DNA from: JAGXRK01 sp963804005
GTDB taxonomy: Bacteria; Bacteroidota; Ignavibacteria; Ignavibacteriales; Ignavibacteriaceae
Length of the DNA stretch: 64,000 nucleotides
Assembly: GCA_963804005.1 (NCBI GenBank)
Contig: CAWDOP010000003.1
Location: 62,001 to 126,000, forward strand
Direction of reading: 5' to 3'
The notes under the pieces are model-generated. The model had not been told where the DNA came from and made no database searches. It was given only the letters and a program-made list of their open reading frames with translations. Below, one piece after another: positions 36,015-45,092 of the stretch. A program made the translations under genes and the position numbers. Every line of letters starts with the position of its first letter. The stretch's first letter is position 1.

Positions 36015-36353
36015 TTAAGCTTTAAACCACGCTTTCCAAACTTCTGGCTGAAAACCTATTGTAACTAATCTTCCGTTTCTTACAACAGGGGTTTTTAATA
36101 AAAGTGAATCATTAAGAAGTTCTTCTTCAATATTAAAAACCATAAATGATAAATTTCTTTTTTTGAATTGAATTCCGTTTCTGTCGATTAATTCTTCAAG
36201 AGATATTACTGATTTGATATTATCGAGTTCGCCTTTTGCTATTCCTTTTTCAGTCAAATCTCTGAAGTAATATGTAATTCTTCTTTCCTTAAAGAATCTT
36301 TCTGCTTTCTGAGTGTCTTTACATTTTTTTGTGCCGATAATCTGTACGTTCAT
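36015..36353 (-). CDS. ArsC/Spx-family thioredoxin-fold protein
   Basis: 112 residues. MNVQIIGTKKCKDTQKAERFFKERRI carries a single N-terminal Cys (C11) in the CxxxT form, then SLEELIDRNGIQFK and LLKTPVVRNGRLVTIGFQPEVW with the conserved TPVVRNG loop. The fold is ArsC/YffB-like. It lacks the second Cys of Spx redox switches. Arsenate reduction cannot be claimed: no ars operon genes are adjacent and YffB-type proteins are generally not arsenate reductases. It is upstream of the GT-C gene on the same strand. Confidence 0.87.
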   Translation of the reverse strand: MNVQIIGTKKCKDTQKAERFFKERRITYYFRDLTEKGIAKGELDNIKSVISLEELIDRNGIQFKKRNLSFMVFNIEEELLNDSLLLKTPVVRNGRLVTIGFQPEVWKAWFKA

Positions 36354-36462
36354 AAAATCTTAAAAACTCTAACCTTTTAATAAAAGATAATAAAAATTGT
36401 ATAACTTATCTCATCTGATTAGATTTGTTGAGAAATTTCTTAAAAAATTATCAGGTTAAATA

Positions 36463-38601
36463 ATGTTTATTGTAAACAAATCCCGCCCAGCATTAAAAAA
36501 CATCTTCAAACTCTCAATTATCTTGTTATTCTTATTATTTATTAATCTTTCTGCTCAATCTTATTACGGGATAAATCCTGATACTGTAAAAGCACAAAAG
36601 TTTGATATGGGCAAGATGTGGACTTTTGAAAATTTTCCACTTGATTATATTGAGCAGGAATATGGATTCAGACCATCGGAAGAATTATTAGAAAAATTTC
36701 AAAAAAGTGCGTTGAAATTTGGCAACGGCTGTTCAGGATCATTTATTTCTGAGGATGGTTTGATAATGACAAATCATCACTGTGTTCGAGGAATATTGCC
36801 CAACATTCAAAAAGATGATGAGAATCTTCTGAAGAATGGATTCTTTGCAAAATCTTCAGACGAAGAACGTGCAGTTCCAAATCTAAAGGTTGAACAGTTA
36901 ATTATTATTAAGGATGTTACTAGAGAAATTCAGTCTGCAATGGATGAAGTTAAAAGTGATGCAAATAAAATTGATATCCGGGATCAAAAGATTGAAGAAA
37001 TAAAGAAAGAAAATTCACAAACACATCCCGAACTTATATTTAAAGTTATATCGCTTTACAACGGCGGTAAGTATTCTTTGTATGGGTATAAAGTCTATAG
37101 TGATATTCGTTTAGTTTTTGTTCCTGAACTTTTTACAGCAAAGCTTGGCGGTGACTATGATAATTTTACTTATCCACGTTACGGTTTAGACTGTGCTTTT
37201 CTGCGTGCTTATGAAAATGATAATCCAATAAAAACAGATTATTATTTCAAATGGAATAAGGACGGTGTGGTTGAAGATCAGCCTGTGTTTGTTGTGGGAA
37301 ATCCGGGAAGAACCAATAGAATAAACACAATGGCACAAATTGAGTATGCAAGAGATATAAGATATCCGATGCTTGTTGGAATGTTTAAAGAAATGTATGG
37401 CATCTATGAAAAAATGGTTGCTGAAACAAAGGCAGAAGATTTTAAACTAATAGCACGACTTTATTCTTTTGGTAATGCTCTTAAAGTTTATCAAGGTACT
37501 TACAGAGCTTTGCTTGATCCATTTTTAATTGCGCGTAAAAAAGATTTTGAAAAGAATTTTAGAGAAGCAGTCAACAATAATTCCGAATTAAAAGATAAAT
37601 ATGGCAGCCTCTGGAATGAACTTGAGGAATCGAGTAATCAGGCAAGAAAAAATGCCAATAAAATATATGCTTATACAATTAGTTTTTATTCGCCTCAATA
37701 TCTGACAATGGCTAAAAGTCTTGTTACTTATGCAACTCAGCTTAAGAATGATGAAATAACAAGAGAAGAATACGATTCACTTACTGTTCAGTTATTCCCA
37801 GGTGATTATAATAAAGAGCTACAAGAGCAATTATTAGTAGTACAATTAAATGTCCTAAAAAATAATCTACAAGCAGATGATAAAATTTTTAAGGAATTAT
37901 TGGGAGACAAAACGACCGAGCAAGCGGCTAAGGATTTATTATTAAAATCTGATTTTACCTCCAATGAAAAATTACAGCAACTAGTAAGTGGTGGGTCGGA
38001 AGTTGTTTTAAATTCTAAGGATCCATTCATTTATTATATACTAAATACTCAAGATGAATTAAAGCGATTGCAAGATGAAAATAAAACAAGATTGGATAAA
38101 GAAGAAATCTTAAATCAAATGCTGGGCGAAGCGCTTTACAAAGTTTATGGTGATGCAATTCCTCCTGATGCAACCGGAACATTGCGTATTGCGGATGGAA
38201 TCGTAAAAGGATATGACTACAACGGAACTCGTACTCCAATCAAAACAACTTTCTACGGAGCTTTGGACAGATATTATTCTTTCGATAAAATATTCCCATT
38301 TAATTTACCGGACCGATTTGAAAATCTACCGCCTGAGTTTGATCTGTCAAAACCTCTGAACTTCATAAGTACAAACGATATTGTCGGAGGAAATTCGGGA
38401 AGTCCCGTTTTGAATATAGATGGCGAAATAGTCGGCTTAGCATTTGATGGAAACATTGAAAGTCTTCCAAGCAATTTCATCTATACAACTGAAGCAAACA
38501 GAACAGTAAGCGTAAGTGCAGTCGGCATGGTTGAAGCAATTAAAAATTTGTATAAAGCAACAGCACTAAGTAATGAAATTGTAAACGGAAAAAGAAAATA
38601 A
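36463..38601 (+). CDS. S46 family dipeptidyl-peptidase (DPP7/DPP11 type)
   Basis: 712 residues with an N-terminal signal anchor (SIILLFLLFINLSAQS). S46 enzymes are periplasmic serine exopeptidases that release dipeptides. The catalytic His is H105 in GLIMTNHHCV, preceded by NGCSGSFISEDG; the Asp region is KLGGDYDNFTYPRYGLDCAFL; the Ser is S645 in VGGNSGSPVLN. The pocket motif LAFDGNIESL has Gly at 663, the position that, as I recall, is Gly in DPP7 and Arg in DPP11, which would favour a hydrophobic P1 residue (inference). Typical of Bacteroidota that feed on peptides. Confidence 0.95.
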   Translation: MFIVNKSRPALKNIFKLSIILLFLLFINLSAQSYYGINPDTVKAQKFDMGKMWTFENFPLDYIEQEYGFRPSEELLEKFQKSALKFGNGCSGSFISEDGLIMTNHHCVRGILPNIQKDDENLLKNGFFAKSSDEERAVPNLKVEQLIIIKDVTREIQSAMDEVKSDANKIDIRDQKIEEIKKENSQTHPELIFKVISLYNGGKYSLYGYKVYSDIRLVFVPELFTAKLGGDYDNFTYPRYGLDCAFLRAYENDNPIKTDYYFKWNKDGVVEDQPVFVVGNPGRTNRINTMAQIEYARDIRYPMLVGMFKEMYGIYEKMVAETKAEDFKLIARLYSFGNALKVYQGTYRALLDPFLIARKKDFEKNFREAVNNNSELKDKYGSLWNELEESSNQARKNANKIYAYTISFYSPQYLTMAKSLVTYATQLKNDEITREEYDSLTVQLFPGDYNKELQEQLLVVQLNVLKNNLQADDKIFKELLGDKTTEQAAKDLLLKSDFTSNEKLQQLVSGGSEVVLNSKDPFIYYILNTQDELKRLQDENKTRLDKEEILNQMLGEALYKVYGDAIPPDATGTLRIADGIVKGYDYNGTRTPIKTTFYGALDRYYSFDKIFPFNLPDRFENLPPEFDLSKPLNFISTNDIVGGNSGSPVLNIDGEIVGLAFDGNIESLPSNFIYTTEANRTVSVSAVGMVEAIKNLYKATALSNEIVNGKRK

Positions 38602-38644
38602 AAACTTAATTAACGGTATTAGAATCTTTCAGGGAAAATATTTT

Positions 38645-38971
38645 ATGTATTGGTTTATTTTATTTGTTGCAGGTCTATTTGAGATTGCCTGGGCCGTTGG
38701 GTTAAAATATTCAGATGGATTCTCTAAACTGTGGCCTTCTGTTTTTACCGTGGCAAGTATGATAATTAGTATGGGACTGCTTGCATGGGTAATTAAACAT
38801 ATACCCGTTGGGTCAGCTTATGCAATATGGACAGGCATTGGAGCTGTCGGAACCGCAATTTTAGGAATTGTTTTATTTAATGAATCAAAAGAATTTATTA
38901 GAATATTTTTTATCTTTTTGATTATAGTCGGAATAGTTGGATTGAAATTATTTACAACTGAACCTGTATAG
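38645..38971 (+). CDS. sugE: SMR family exporter of the SugE/Gdx (guanidinium) type
   Basis: 108 residues with four membrane helices. The essential Glu is E13 in AGLFEIAWAVGLKYSDGFSK, and WAVGLKYSDGF with KHIPVGSAYAIWTGIGAVGTAILGI matches the SugE/Gdx branch (guanidinium/proton antiport) rather than the EmrE multidrug branch. The gene is monocistronic. Only about 40 bases separate it from the S46 gene, too little for a guanidine riboswitch, and I see none. A single gene implies a homodimer, inserted in dual topology. Confidence 0.92.
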   Translation: MYWFILFVAGLFEIAWAVGLKYSDGFSKLWPSVFTVASMIISMGLLAWVIKHIPVGSAYAIWTGIGAVGTAILGIVLFNESKEFIRIFFIFLIIVGIVGLKLFTTEPV

Positions 38972-39052
38972 TAAGTCTAAGAAAAGGCTGAGAATTTGTG
39001 CATAAGTTCAGTTCACATCAGGATATTAATAAAAATTATTTTCTGTTAGTGA

Positions 39053-39703
39053 TTATTTCTTGGGTGCTTTAACTACGTAACCAATCTTTGCGGCTTCATC
39101 AAATAATTGTTCAGCAAGAAGAATATTATTTTCCATATCAAAACCGGCATAAACCAAGGCTTCGGCAACCCATGTATTACAAGTGTTGAATAAATGATAT
39201 GATCCATTTGAACGATAAAATTTTATTTTACTTCCAGCTTGTTCACTTAAAATTATTGAATGTCCATTCCCATCTCTGTAGATAAATTTTCCAATATATT
39301 CATTCAGTTTTTTTAATTGATCTTTATTTACTTTTAGTTTTATAACTATTTCAGAATAATCAAATAAGACTTCCTTTGAAGTGGAAATTCCTTCAATTCT
39401 CAATGTGCTTGGTGTGGCATAAAATAGTGCACCGAATGCAAGTCCAGAATCAAATCCCGGATACTGATAAAATTCTTCATCTCCCCAGCCGAAATCAATT
39501 AAATTATAATCTCTGAAATATTTTGATTCCGGAATTATTAAGGTATCAATTTGATCTAAAGTAAAAACCAAAGCTGTATGCCAGTAATTTTTTATCAAAT
39601 AGATTGATTGTAATTCATCTATAGTAGTTTCATCTTGAATTTGAAGAGCAGGTGAAGTATGCAAAAAGAAAAATATAATCGGATAAATAACAAAAGTTTT
39701 CAT
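39053..39703 (-). CDS. DUF2459 family protein (TIGR02117-like)
   Basis: 216 residues with a signal-like N-terminus (FVIYPIIFFFLHTSPALQ). The conserved core begins IYLIKNYWHTALVF, then IDFGWGDEEFYQYP, LFYATPSTLRIEGI and FNTCNTWVAEALVYAGFD. The cysteine/His content (NYWHT, NTCNTW) hints at a papain-like (NlpC/permuted) catalytic arrangement, but no activity is established. It is divergent from the isoaspartyl peptidase gene. Probably periplasmic. Confidence 0.8.
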   Translation of the reverse strand: MKTFVIYPIIFFFLHTSPALQIQDETTIDELQSIYLIKNYWHTALVFTLDQIDTLIIPESKYFRDYNLIDFGWGDEEFYQYPGFDSGLAFGALFYATPSTLRIEGISTSKEVLFDYSEIVIKLKVNKDQLKKLNEYIGKFIYRDGNGHSIILSEQAGSKIKFYRSNGSYHLFNTCNTWVAEALVYAGFDMENNILLAEQLFDEAAKIGYVVKAPKK

Positions 39704-39760
39704 TTTATATATTTATTTTTCTTCTAAGAAAAATTTTATCTTTTCAAATAGAGAATTACT

Positions 39761-40714
39761 ATGAAAATCTTAATAAACATTTTATTGTTTTTAACCTTCA
39801 CAATATCAATAAATGCACAATCCAATAATAACAAATATGTAATTGTAATTCATGGCGGTGCGGGATACTTTGCCAGGGAGACACCTGATTCGGTAAAGCA
39901 AGTTTACATTGATGCACTTTCAGAAGCACTTAAAATCGGACAAAAGATTTTAAGTGAAGGCGGCTCGTCACTAGATGCAGTAGAAAAAACTGTGAACTAT
40001 ATGGAAGATAATCCGCTTTTTAATTCCGGCAAAGGAGCTGTCTTTACATCAGAAGGGAAGCACGAACTTGATGCGTCAATTATGTACGGGAAGGACCTTT
40101 CAACCGGTGCTGTTGCTGGAGTTACAATAATTAAGAATCCAATTTCATTAGCTCGACTGGTTATGGAAAAAACAGATCATGTTCTACTTGCTGGTAACGG
40201 AGCTGATCAACTTGGGATAAAACTTGGAGTTGATATCGTTCACAATTCATATTTCCGCGATGAAAAAAGATATAACGATTGGTTAAAATCAAATCTTAAA
40301 GAAACTAAAGGCGAAACAGTTGGCTGTGTTGCATTAGATGTTCACGGCAACATTTCCGCCGCAACTTCAACAGGCGGCAGACAAAATAAAATGCCCGGAA
40401 GAGTTGGCGATTCGCCGCTAATCAATGCAGGAACTTATGCAAATAATAAAACTTGCGGAGTTTCGGCAACGGGTTGGGGTGAGCTTTTTATTCGTAATAC
40501 TGTGGCGTTTAATATTTCGGCTTTAATGGAATACAAAGGTTATACTTTAAAGCAAGCCTGTGATGAAATAATTTATAAAACCTTACCCGACGGCAGCGGT
40601 GGTATTATTGCAATTGATAAAGACGGAAATTATGAAATGCCTTTCAACACAGTGAGTATGATGCGAGGTGTAGCTAATTCAGAGGGCATTTTTCAAATAA
40701 ATATATGGAAATAA
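39761..40714 (+). CDS. Isoaspartyl peptidase / L-asparaginase (Ntn hydrolase), exported
   Basis: 317 residues with a signal peptide (LINILLFLTFTISINA). Type III (plant-type) asparaginase family, made as a precursor that self-cleaves before Thr. The nucleophile is T186 in KGETVGCVALDVHGNISAATSTGG. Also visible: VIHGGAGYF, LDAVEKTVNYMEDNPLFNSGKGAV, and the substrate loop GRVGDSPLINAGTYAN. It hydrolyses beta-aspartyl dipeptides and asparagine in the periplasm, giving aspartate; the aspartase at 53 kb could then release ammonia. GATTACT-like leader without a strong ribosome site; followed by the dinB-like gene 10 bases downstream. Confidence 0.94.
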   Translation: MKILINILLFLTFTISINAQSNNNKYVIVIHGGAGYFARETPDSVKQVYIDALSEALKIGQKILSEGGSSLDAVEKTVNYMEDNPLFNSGKGAVFTSEGKHELDASIMYGKDLSTGAVAGVTIIKNPISLARLVMEKTDHVLLAGNGADQLGIKLGVDIVHNSYFRDEKRYNDWLKSNLKETKGETVGCVALDVHGNISAATSTGGRQNKMPGRVGDSPLINAGTYANNKTCGVSATGWGELFIRNTVAFNISALMEYKGYTLKQACDEIIYKTLPDGSGGIIAIDKDGNYEMPFNTVSMMRGVANSEGIFQINIWK

Positions 40715-40723
40715 AGGGCAATT

Positions 40724-41230
40724 ATGCGACCATCAAAAAATGATTACGCACCTTACTACGAAACTTATATTTCTAAAGTAAAAGGTGATAATGTCATTCA
40801 AATTCTTACTGAAATGAATAGGAATATTCAGAATGTTTTAAATTCATTTCCTCAAAACAAAGGTGATTTTAAATATGGGGAAGGCAAATGGACAGTAAAA
40901 GAATTAATTGGACATATTATGGATACGGAACGTGTTTTTGCTTTTCGCGCTTTTTCAATTGCAAGAGGAGAAAAACAGCACTTACTAGGATTTGAGCAGG
41001 ACGACTATGTACGTGAAGGAAAATTTAATAAAAGACAATTATCTGAGATTGTTTATGAATTTCGTCTTTTACGTGAGAGTAATCTTCTGATGTTCAGAAG
41101 TTTTGATGGTGAAATGTTAAAACGAAGAGGAGTTGCAAACGGTTATGAAGTTACTGTTAATGCTTTGCTATTTATAATTGCAGGTCACAGTAAGCATCAT
41201 ATTGAAATATTGCGGGAGAGATATCTCTAA
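40724..41230 (+). CDS. DinB family protein
   Basis: 168 residues, four-helix DinB/YfiT-type bundle. The metal-site histidines fit GKWTVKELIGHIMDTERVFAFRA (first His), then AGHSKHHIEILRERYL with the C-terminal HxxxH pattern. Members bind a divalent metal and some act as bacillithiol or other thiol transferases; the substrate is unknown here. GGGCAATT precedes the ATG, 10 bases after the isoaspartyl peptidase stop, so likely the same transcript. Confidence 0.9.
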   Translation: MRPSKNDYAPYYETYISKVKGDNVIQILTEMNRNIQNVLNSFPQNKGDFKYGEGKWTVKELIGHIMDTERVFAFRAFSIARGEKQHLLGFEQDDYVREGKFNKRQLSEIVYEFRLLRESNLLMFRSFDGEMLKRRGVANGYEVTVNALLFIIAGHSKHHIEILRERYL

Positions 41231-41337
41231 AGTTTAGCTTCAAGTTCAAGTTTGATTTCGAGTTTTCCATAGGAATCTTCTGGACGGATTCAAGTTCAGG
41301 ATTAAGATAAAGTGAGTTGAAAGATTTTTTAGAATTA

Positions 41338-42615
41338 TTAAATAAACTTATAAATTTGATTTAATATTCGTGAAGTAGCACCAAGATTTTCTTTTACATA
41401 TTGAGATGATATTTGTCCTTTAGATCTTCTGAGTTCTTCATCCGAAAAAATCATACGAATACTTCGGTAAGCTTCCTTTTTGTTTCTTACTAAAATTCCT
41501 CCACCAAGCTGATGAAGTTTTTGAGCTTCCTGTGAAGTATCAATCTTTGGTCCAAACAAAACCGGAATCCCGTACACAGCCGCTTCAAGAACATTGTGTA
41601 TGCTCTGTTTAAAGCTGCCCCCAATAAATGCCGCATCGGCATAAGTATAAAGCGTTAATAAGATTCCTATTGAATCTATAATTATCACTTTTTCATTAGA
41701 ATAATTATTCAGAAAAGAAAACCTTATTGTTTTAAGTTTTCCTTCAAATTCATGTTCTATTTTTTCAAGATGAAGCAGTGTCGGTTCGTGCGGGGCGACT
41801 ATCAATAAAACTGATTTATCCCTCTCAGCAAGTTTTGTAAATGCAGGGAAAATTACTTCTTCATCTTGCTCCCAACTGCTTCCGAAAACAAATATCTTTT
41901 TATTTCTTAATACTTCTACATTGATTAATCTTTTTTCTTTTGCAAGAAGACTACGCTGATAAACACGGTCAAATCGTGTATCACCAACAGCGATTATTTT
42001 ATCAGAAGAAATTTCGAATTTAGCAAATTCCTTTGCATCAATTTCCGAAACGGTTAAAATCTTTGTTAGTGCACTGAAAAGTATTTTATGGAATGATTTA
42101 ATAAACGGTAATTTCCTATGCGAATCACTTCGCATTGTTGCATCAACAAGAAATATCGGAATGTCTTTTTCACTTAATACTCTTATCATATTTGGCCAGA
42201 TATCATAACGCATTAAAACGGAGATATCCGGTTTAACTATTTTTATAAATTTTCTTGCGTTGTAAATAGTATCAAAAGGAATATATGCTATAAGATCAGC
42301 GTGGGGATATTTTCTTGAATTCTCATAACCGGAAGGAGAGAAGAATGTGATGAGTATGTTTACATCGTGATTTTTTTTTAATTCTTCAATTATGGGTTTC
42401 GCCTGTTCAAACTCACCAAGGGAAGAGGAGTGAAACCAAATAAGTTTCTTCCTTTTATTCAGAGAAGAAGCTGTGAGAATGATTTCTTCATAAACTCTTT
42501 TTCTTCCTTTTATGCCGCGTTTTATTTTATTGTTGAATATTCCGCCAAAATGTAAAACAACATATAAAAACGGTATAACTACGAAATCATAAAATATGTA
42601 CCATAGCGTTTTCAT
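41338..42615 (-). CDS. waaA: 3-deoxy-D-manno-octulosonic acid (Kdo) transferase
   Basis: 425 residues. WaaA attaches Kdo to lipid IVA, a core step of LPS assembly, on the cytoplasmic face of the inner membrane. An N-terminal hydrophobic segment (FYDFVVIPFLYVVLHFG) is followed by the GT-B domains: IWFHSSSLGEFEQAKPIIEEL, ITFFSPSGYENSRKYPHADL, FGSSWEQDEEVIFPAF and the C-terminal DAAFIGGSFKQSIHNVLEAAVYGIPVLFGP. Its ATG overlaps the stop of the GT9 gene by four bases, so the pair is an LPS-core unit. Presence implies a Gram-negative outer membrane with Kdo. Confidence 0.95.
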   Translation of the reverse strand: MKTLWYIFYDFVVIPFLYVVLHFGGIFNNKIKRGIKGRKRVYEEIILTASSLNKRKKLIWFHSSSLGEFEQAKPIIEELKKNHDVNILITFFSPSGYENSRKYPHADLIAYIPFDTIYNARKFIKIVKPDISVLMRYDIWPNMIRVLSEKDIPIFLVDATMRSDSHRKLPFIKSFHKILFSALTKILTVSEIDAKEFAKFEISSDKIIAVGDTRFDRVYQRSLLAKEKRLINVEVLRNKKIFVFGSSWEQDEEVIFPAFTKLAERDKSVLLIVAPHEPTLLHLEKIEHEFEGKLKTIRFSFLNNYSNEKVIIIDSIGILLTLYTYADAAFIGGSFKQSIHNVLEAAVYGIPVLFGPKIDTSQEAQKLHQLGGGILVRNKKEAYRSIRMIFSDEELRRSKGQISSQYVKENLGATSRILNQIYKFI

Positions 42616-43607
42616 ACTTTAAATATTTTTTCCAAAGTATCAAAAGCTGTTTGCGGAGTTACATCGAGCATACATTTAAAGTGTTTCTTCGGACAATTTT
42701 TCCGTCCGACGTGCGAACATGGTCTGCAAAATAAAGAAGTATTTTCTAAAATTACATTTTTGTTTTTGTAAGGAGTGAAACCAAATTCTTCAACGGTGGA
42801 ACCGAAGAAAACAATTACAGGAACATTAGCCGCACAGGCAGCGTGCATTAAACCGGAATCATTACAATAAATTGCTTTACACATCTTCATATCGGCAGCA
42901 GTTTGCAAAACATCATCATTATTCTGAAGGTTAATAACTTCAGGTACTTCGCTTTTAATTTCAGCACAAATTTTTCTATCGCTTTTCCCGCCAAACAATA
43001 CAACCTGACAGCAATCTTTAATTAACTTTCTACAAAGGTTAATGTAATATTCTTTCGGCCACATTTTTGTGAAGTGTCTTCCACCCGGGCAAATACCGAT
43101 ATACTTTTCATCTTTGTTTAATAGATTCGAATGATTTGAAGTTGTAAAAAGATCTAAGCCGTTATCATCAAGATCAAAATTTTCTAATATTTGTGCATAA
43201 CGAACAGGGAGCTGTTTAGCATTTTTAAGAAGATTTATTTTGGTTTGAACCAGGAGAAATTTTCTAACAGACTTTTTATCAAACTTAACCTGAATACCTT
43301 TTAGTCCGGATGATATTTTCTTTGAATAAAAATTGTTCTGAAGATCAATTATTAGGTTGTATTCTTTTGATTGGATTTCTCTTATAAGCTCTTCTTTCTT
43401 TTCAGAATTGAATAAGAATTTATTTCTTAGATAAGGATTATGAAGAATTACATCAATGTACTGTTCCTTGACCATCATATCGATTGAAATTTTAGGATAT
43501 TTATTTTTAATGGTTCTTATAAGTGGAGTAGAAAGAAGAATATCTCCAAGAGAGCTTAAGCGAATTATTAATACAGAATCAATATTTTCTAAGTCTATAT
43601 TCTTCAA
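42612..43607 (-). CDS. GT9 family heptosyltransferase-like protein
   Basis: 331 residues. GT9 (ADP-heptose:LPS heptosyltransferase) features: SVLIIRLSSLGDILLSTPLIRTIKNKYP at the N-terminus, YNLIIDLQNNFYSKKISSGL, IGICPGGRHFTKMWPKEYY, YCNDSGLMHAACAANVPVIVFFGST and FGFTPY. A cysteine-rich C-terminal patch (LFCRPCSHVGRKNCPKKHFKCM) is a common feature of this family. It probably adds heptose to the LPS inner core together with the overlapping waaA; the exact sugar is inferred. Confidence 0.93.
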   Translation of the reverse strand: MKNIDLENIDSVLIIRLSSLGDILLSTPLIRTIKNKYPKISIDMMVKEQYIDVILHNPYLRNKFLFNSEKKEELIREIQSKEYNLIIDLQNNFYSKKISSGLKGIQVKFDKKSVRKFLLVQTKINLLKNAKQLPVRYAQILENFDLDDNGLDLFTTSNHSNLLNKDEKYIGICPGGRHFTKMWPKEYYINLCRKLIKDCCQVVLFGGKSDRKICAEIKSEVPEVINLQNNDDVLQTAADMKMCKAIYCNDSGLMHAACAANVPVIVFFGSTVEEFGFTPYKNKNVILENTSLFCRPCSHVGRKNCPKKHFKCMLDVTPQTAFDTLEKIFKV

Positions 43608-43729
43608 GTAAGATAATTTCCTTTTTCTAACCTTTAATTTAGCTATTTATTAGAATCTGTTCCATATTCTCCTTGAACTTTTAACACTTCACACCTAATT
43701 TTCAATAAGAAAAATAAAAAGGAAAACAA

Positions 43730-43990
43730 ATGGCTACATTACCACCTCCGGGAGTCAAAGAATTCCCCGCAGATTCACTTGAAAAAAAAGTTTACGGGGT
43801 TGTTGAAACTTTTAGTCAATATATTCCTGTTCCAAATGACAGAAACAGGTTGGGATATTGTCTTTTCAAATATATGATTGGCGAAGGCGATGAACCAAAA
43901 GTTGCGTTGAAGAGTGCAAAGATTAACGTTGAAGGAATTTCAACAAAAGACCTTGCAGAAAAAATTGATGAGGAGTTAAAGAAAATTTAG
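43730..43990 (+). CDS. Small conserved-looking protein of unknown function
   Basis: 86 residues: MATLPPPGVKEFPADSLEKK, VYGVVETFSQYIPVPNDRNR and a C-terminal VEGISTKDLAEKIDEELKKI that is helical. No signal peptide, membrane segment or metal motif. A purine-rich AAAGGAAAAC precedes the ATG. It is isolated between divergent GT9 and convergent fbp, and ends in a palindrome that can terminate both it and fbp. I do not recognise a family. Confidence 0.7.
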   Translation: MATLPPPGVKEFPADSLEKKVYGVVETFSQYIPVPNDRNRLGYCLFKYMIGEGDEPKVALKSAKINVEGISTKDLAEKIDEELKKI

Positions 43991-43998
43991 AGATCTAG

Positions 43999-44026
43999 AA
44001 ACCCCTCTCAAAAGGAGAGGGGGTTT
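43999..44026. terminator. Palindrome between convergent genes, probable bidirectional terminator
   Basis: AAACCCCTCTC (43999-44009) pairs with GAGAGGGGGTTT (44015-44026) around a short A-rich loop, with one extra G bulge. Sequence of this type (CCCCTCTC-GAGAGGGG) is a common dispersed palindrome in related genomes, as I recall. It lies 8 bases after the small gene and 12 bases after fbp. Confidence 0.65.
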
Positions 44027-44037
44027 AGGGAAAGACT

Positions 44038-45063
44038 TTATTCTACTTTTACTACATCATATTCACGTAAAAACTTTTCCGCCATCAGCACATCTTCTTC
44101 ACAGCCAATAAAAATGGGTGTTCTCTGGTGTAAACTCTTCGGTTTAACTTCCAGCATTCTTGTCTTACCATCTGATGCTCTTCCACCAGCTTGTTCAATA
44201 ATAAATGCCATAGGGTTACATTCATACATTAATCTTAATTTACCGTTAGGACTTCTTGTATCAGCTGGATACATAAATATTCCGCCAAAAAGCATATTAC
44301 GATGAATATCCGAAACCATTGAACCGATATAACGAGAAGAGTAAGGTCTCTCCGTAGCTATATCTTCTTCCTGCAGCCACTTTATATATTTTTTTAATCC
44401 GGGATGCCAGTAAAGATAATTACCTTCGTTTATGCTGTATATTTTTCCTTTCTTTGGCATCTTAATATTATTGTGAGAAAGTATGAATTCGCCAAAGGAA
44501 GGATCGAGTGTGAAGCCGTGAACACCATTGCCTACAGTATAAACAAAAATTGTGCTTGAGCCGTAAATAATATATCCCGCAGCAATCTGACTGATCCCTG
44601 GCTGCAAACAATCTTCCATTGTACCCGGACCATTTTCGGGAGATATTCTTCGGTAAATTGAAAAGATAGTTCCGATACTTACGTTTGCATCAATATTCGA
44701 TGATCCATCAAGAGGATCAAATAACAGGACATATTTACCAACATTGAACGCTGGCGGTATGTGAATAATATCTTCATCTTCCTCTGAAGCCATGACGCAT
44801 AAATGTCCGCCGTGGTCCATTGCTTTAATCATCATTTCATTAGCAAAAATATCAAGTTTTTTAACTTCTTCACCATGAACATTGTGATCTCCGGTGAATC
44901 CAAGAATATCTACCAACCCTGCTTTATTCACTTCCAGTGAAATTACTTTCGCTGCCAGTGAGAGATCATGTAAAAGATCAGATAATTCACCTGTTGCTTC
45001 AGGATATTTTCTTTCTTCTTCGTAAATATGACGGGCAAGGGTCATAAATTGTGCTTTTTCCAT
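44038..45063 (-). CDS. fbp: Fructose-1,6-bisphosphatase, class I
   Basis: 341 residues. Hydrolyses fructose-1,6-bisphosphate to fructose-6-phosphate in gluconeogenesis. Metal and substrate motifs: MASEEDEDIIHIP (Glu-rich metal site), YVLLFDPLDGSSNIDANVSIGTIFSIYRR (DPLDGSSN), YGSSTIFVYTVGNGVHGFTLD, RYIGSMVSDIHRNMLFGGIFMYP and KLRLMYECNPMAFIIEQAGGRA. GGAGAGCC precedes the ATG. No glycogen-specific regulation site is visible. It pairs functionally with glgP elsewhere in the window. Confidence 0.97.
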   Translation of the reverse strand: MEKAQFMTLARHIYEEERKYPEATGELSDLLHDLSLAAKVISLEVNKAGLVDILGFTGDHNVHGEEVKKLDIFANEMMIKAMDHGGHLCVMASEEDEDIIHIPPAFNVGKYVLLFDPLDGSSNIDANVSIGTIFSIYRRISPENGPGTMEDCLQPGISQIAAGYIIYGSSTIFVYTVGNGVHGFTLDPSFGEFILSHNNIKMPKKGKIYSINEGNYLYWHPGLKKYIKWLQEEDIATERPYSSRYIGSMVSDIHRNMLFGGIFMYPADTRSPNGKLRLMYECNPMAFIIEQAGGRASDGKTRMLEVKPKSLHQRTPIFIGCEEDVLMAEKFLREYDVVKVE

Positions 45064-45092
45064 TTGGCTCTCCTTATTGATGAATAATGAGT

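Noticed and set aside
36015..36353. Arsenate reductase / ars operon
   Set aside because: No arsenical pump or regulator nearby; ArsC-fold proteins of this type are usually of other function.
38602..38644. Guanidine riboswitch before the SugE/Gdx gene
   Set aside because: Only about 40 bases are available and no conserved riboswitch core is visible.
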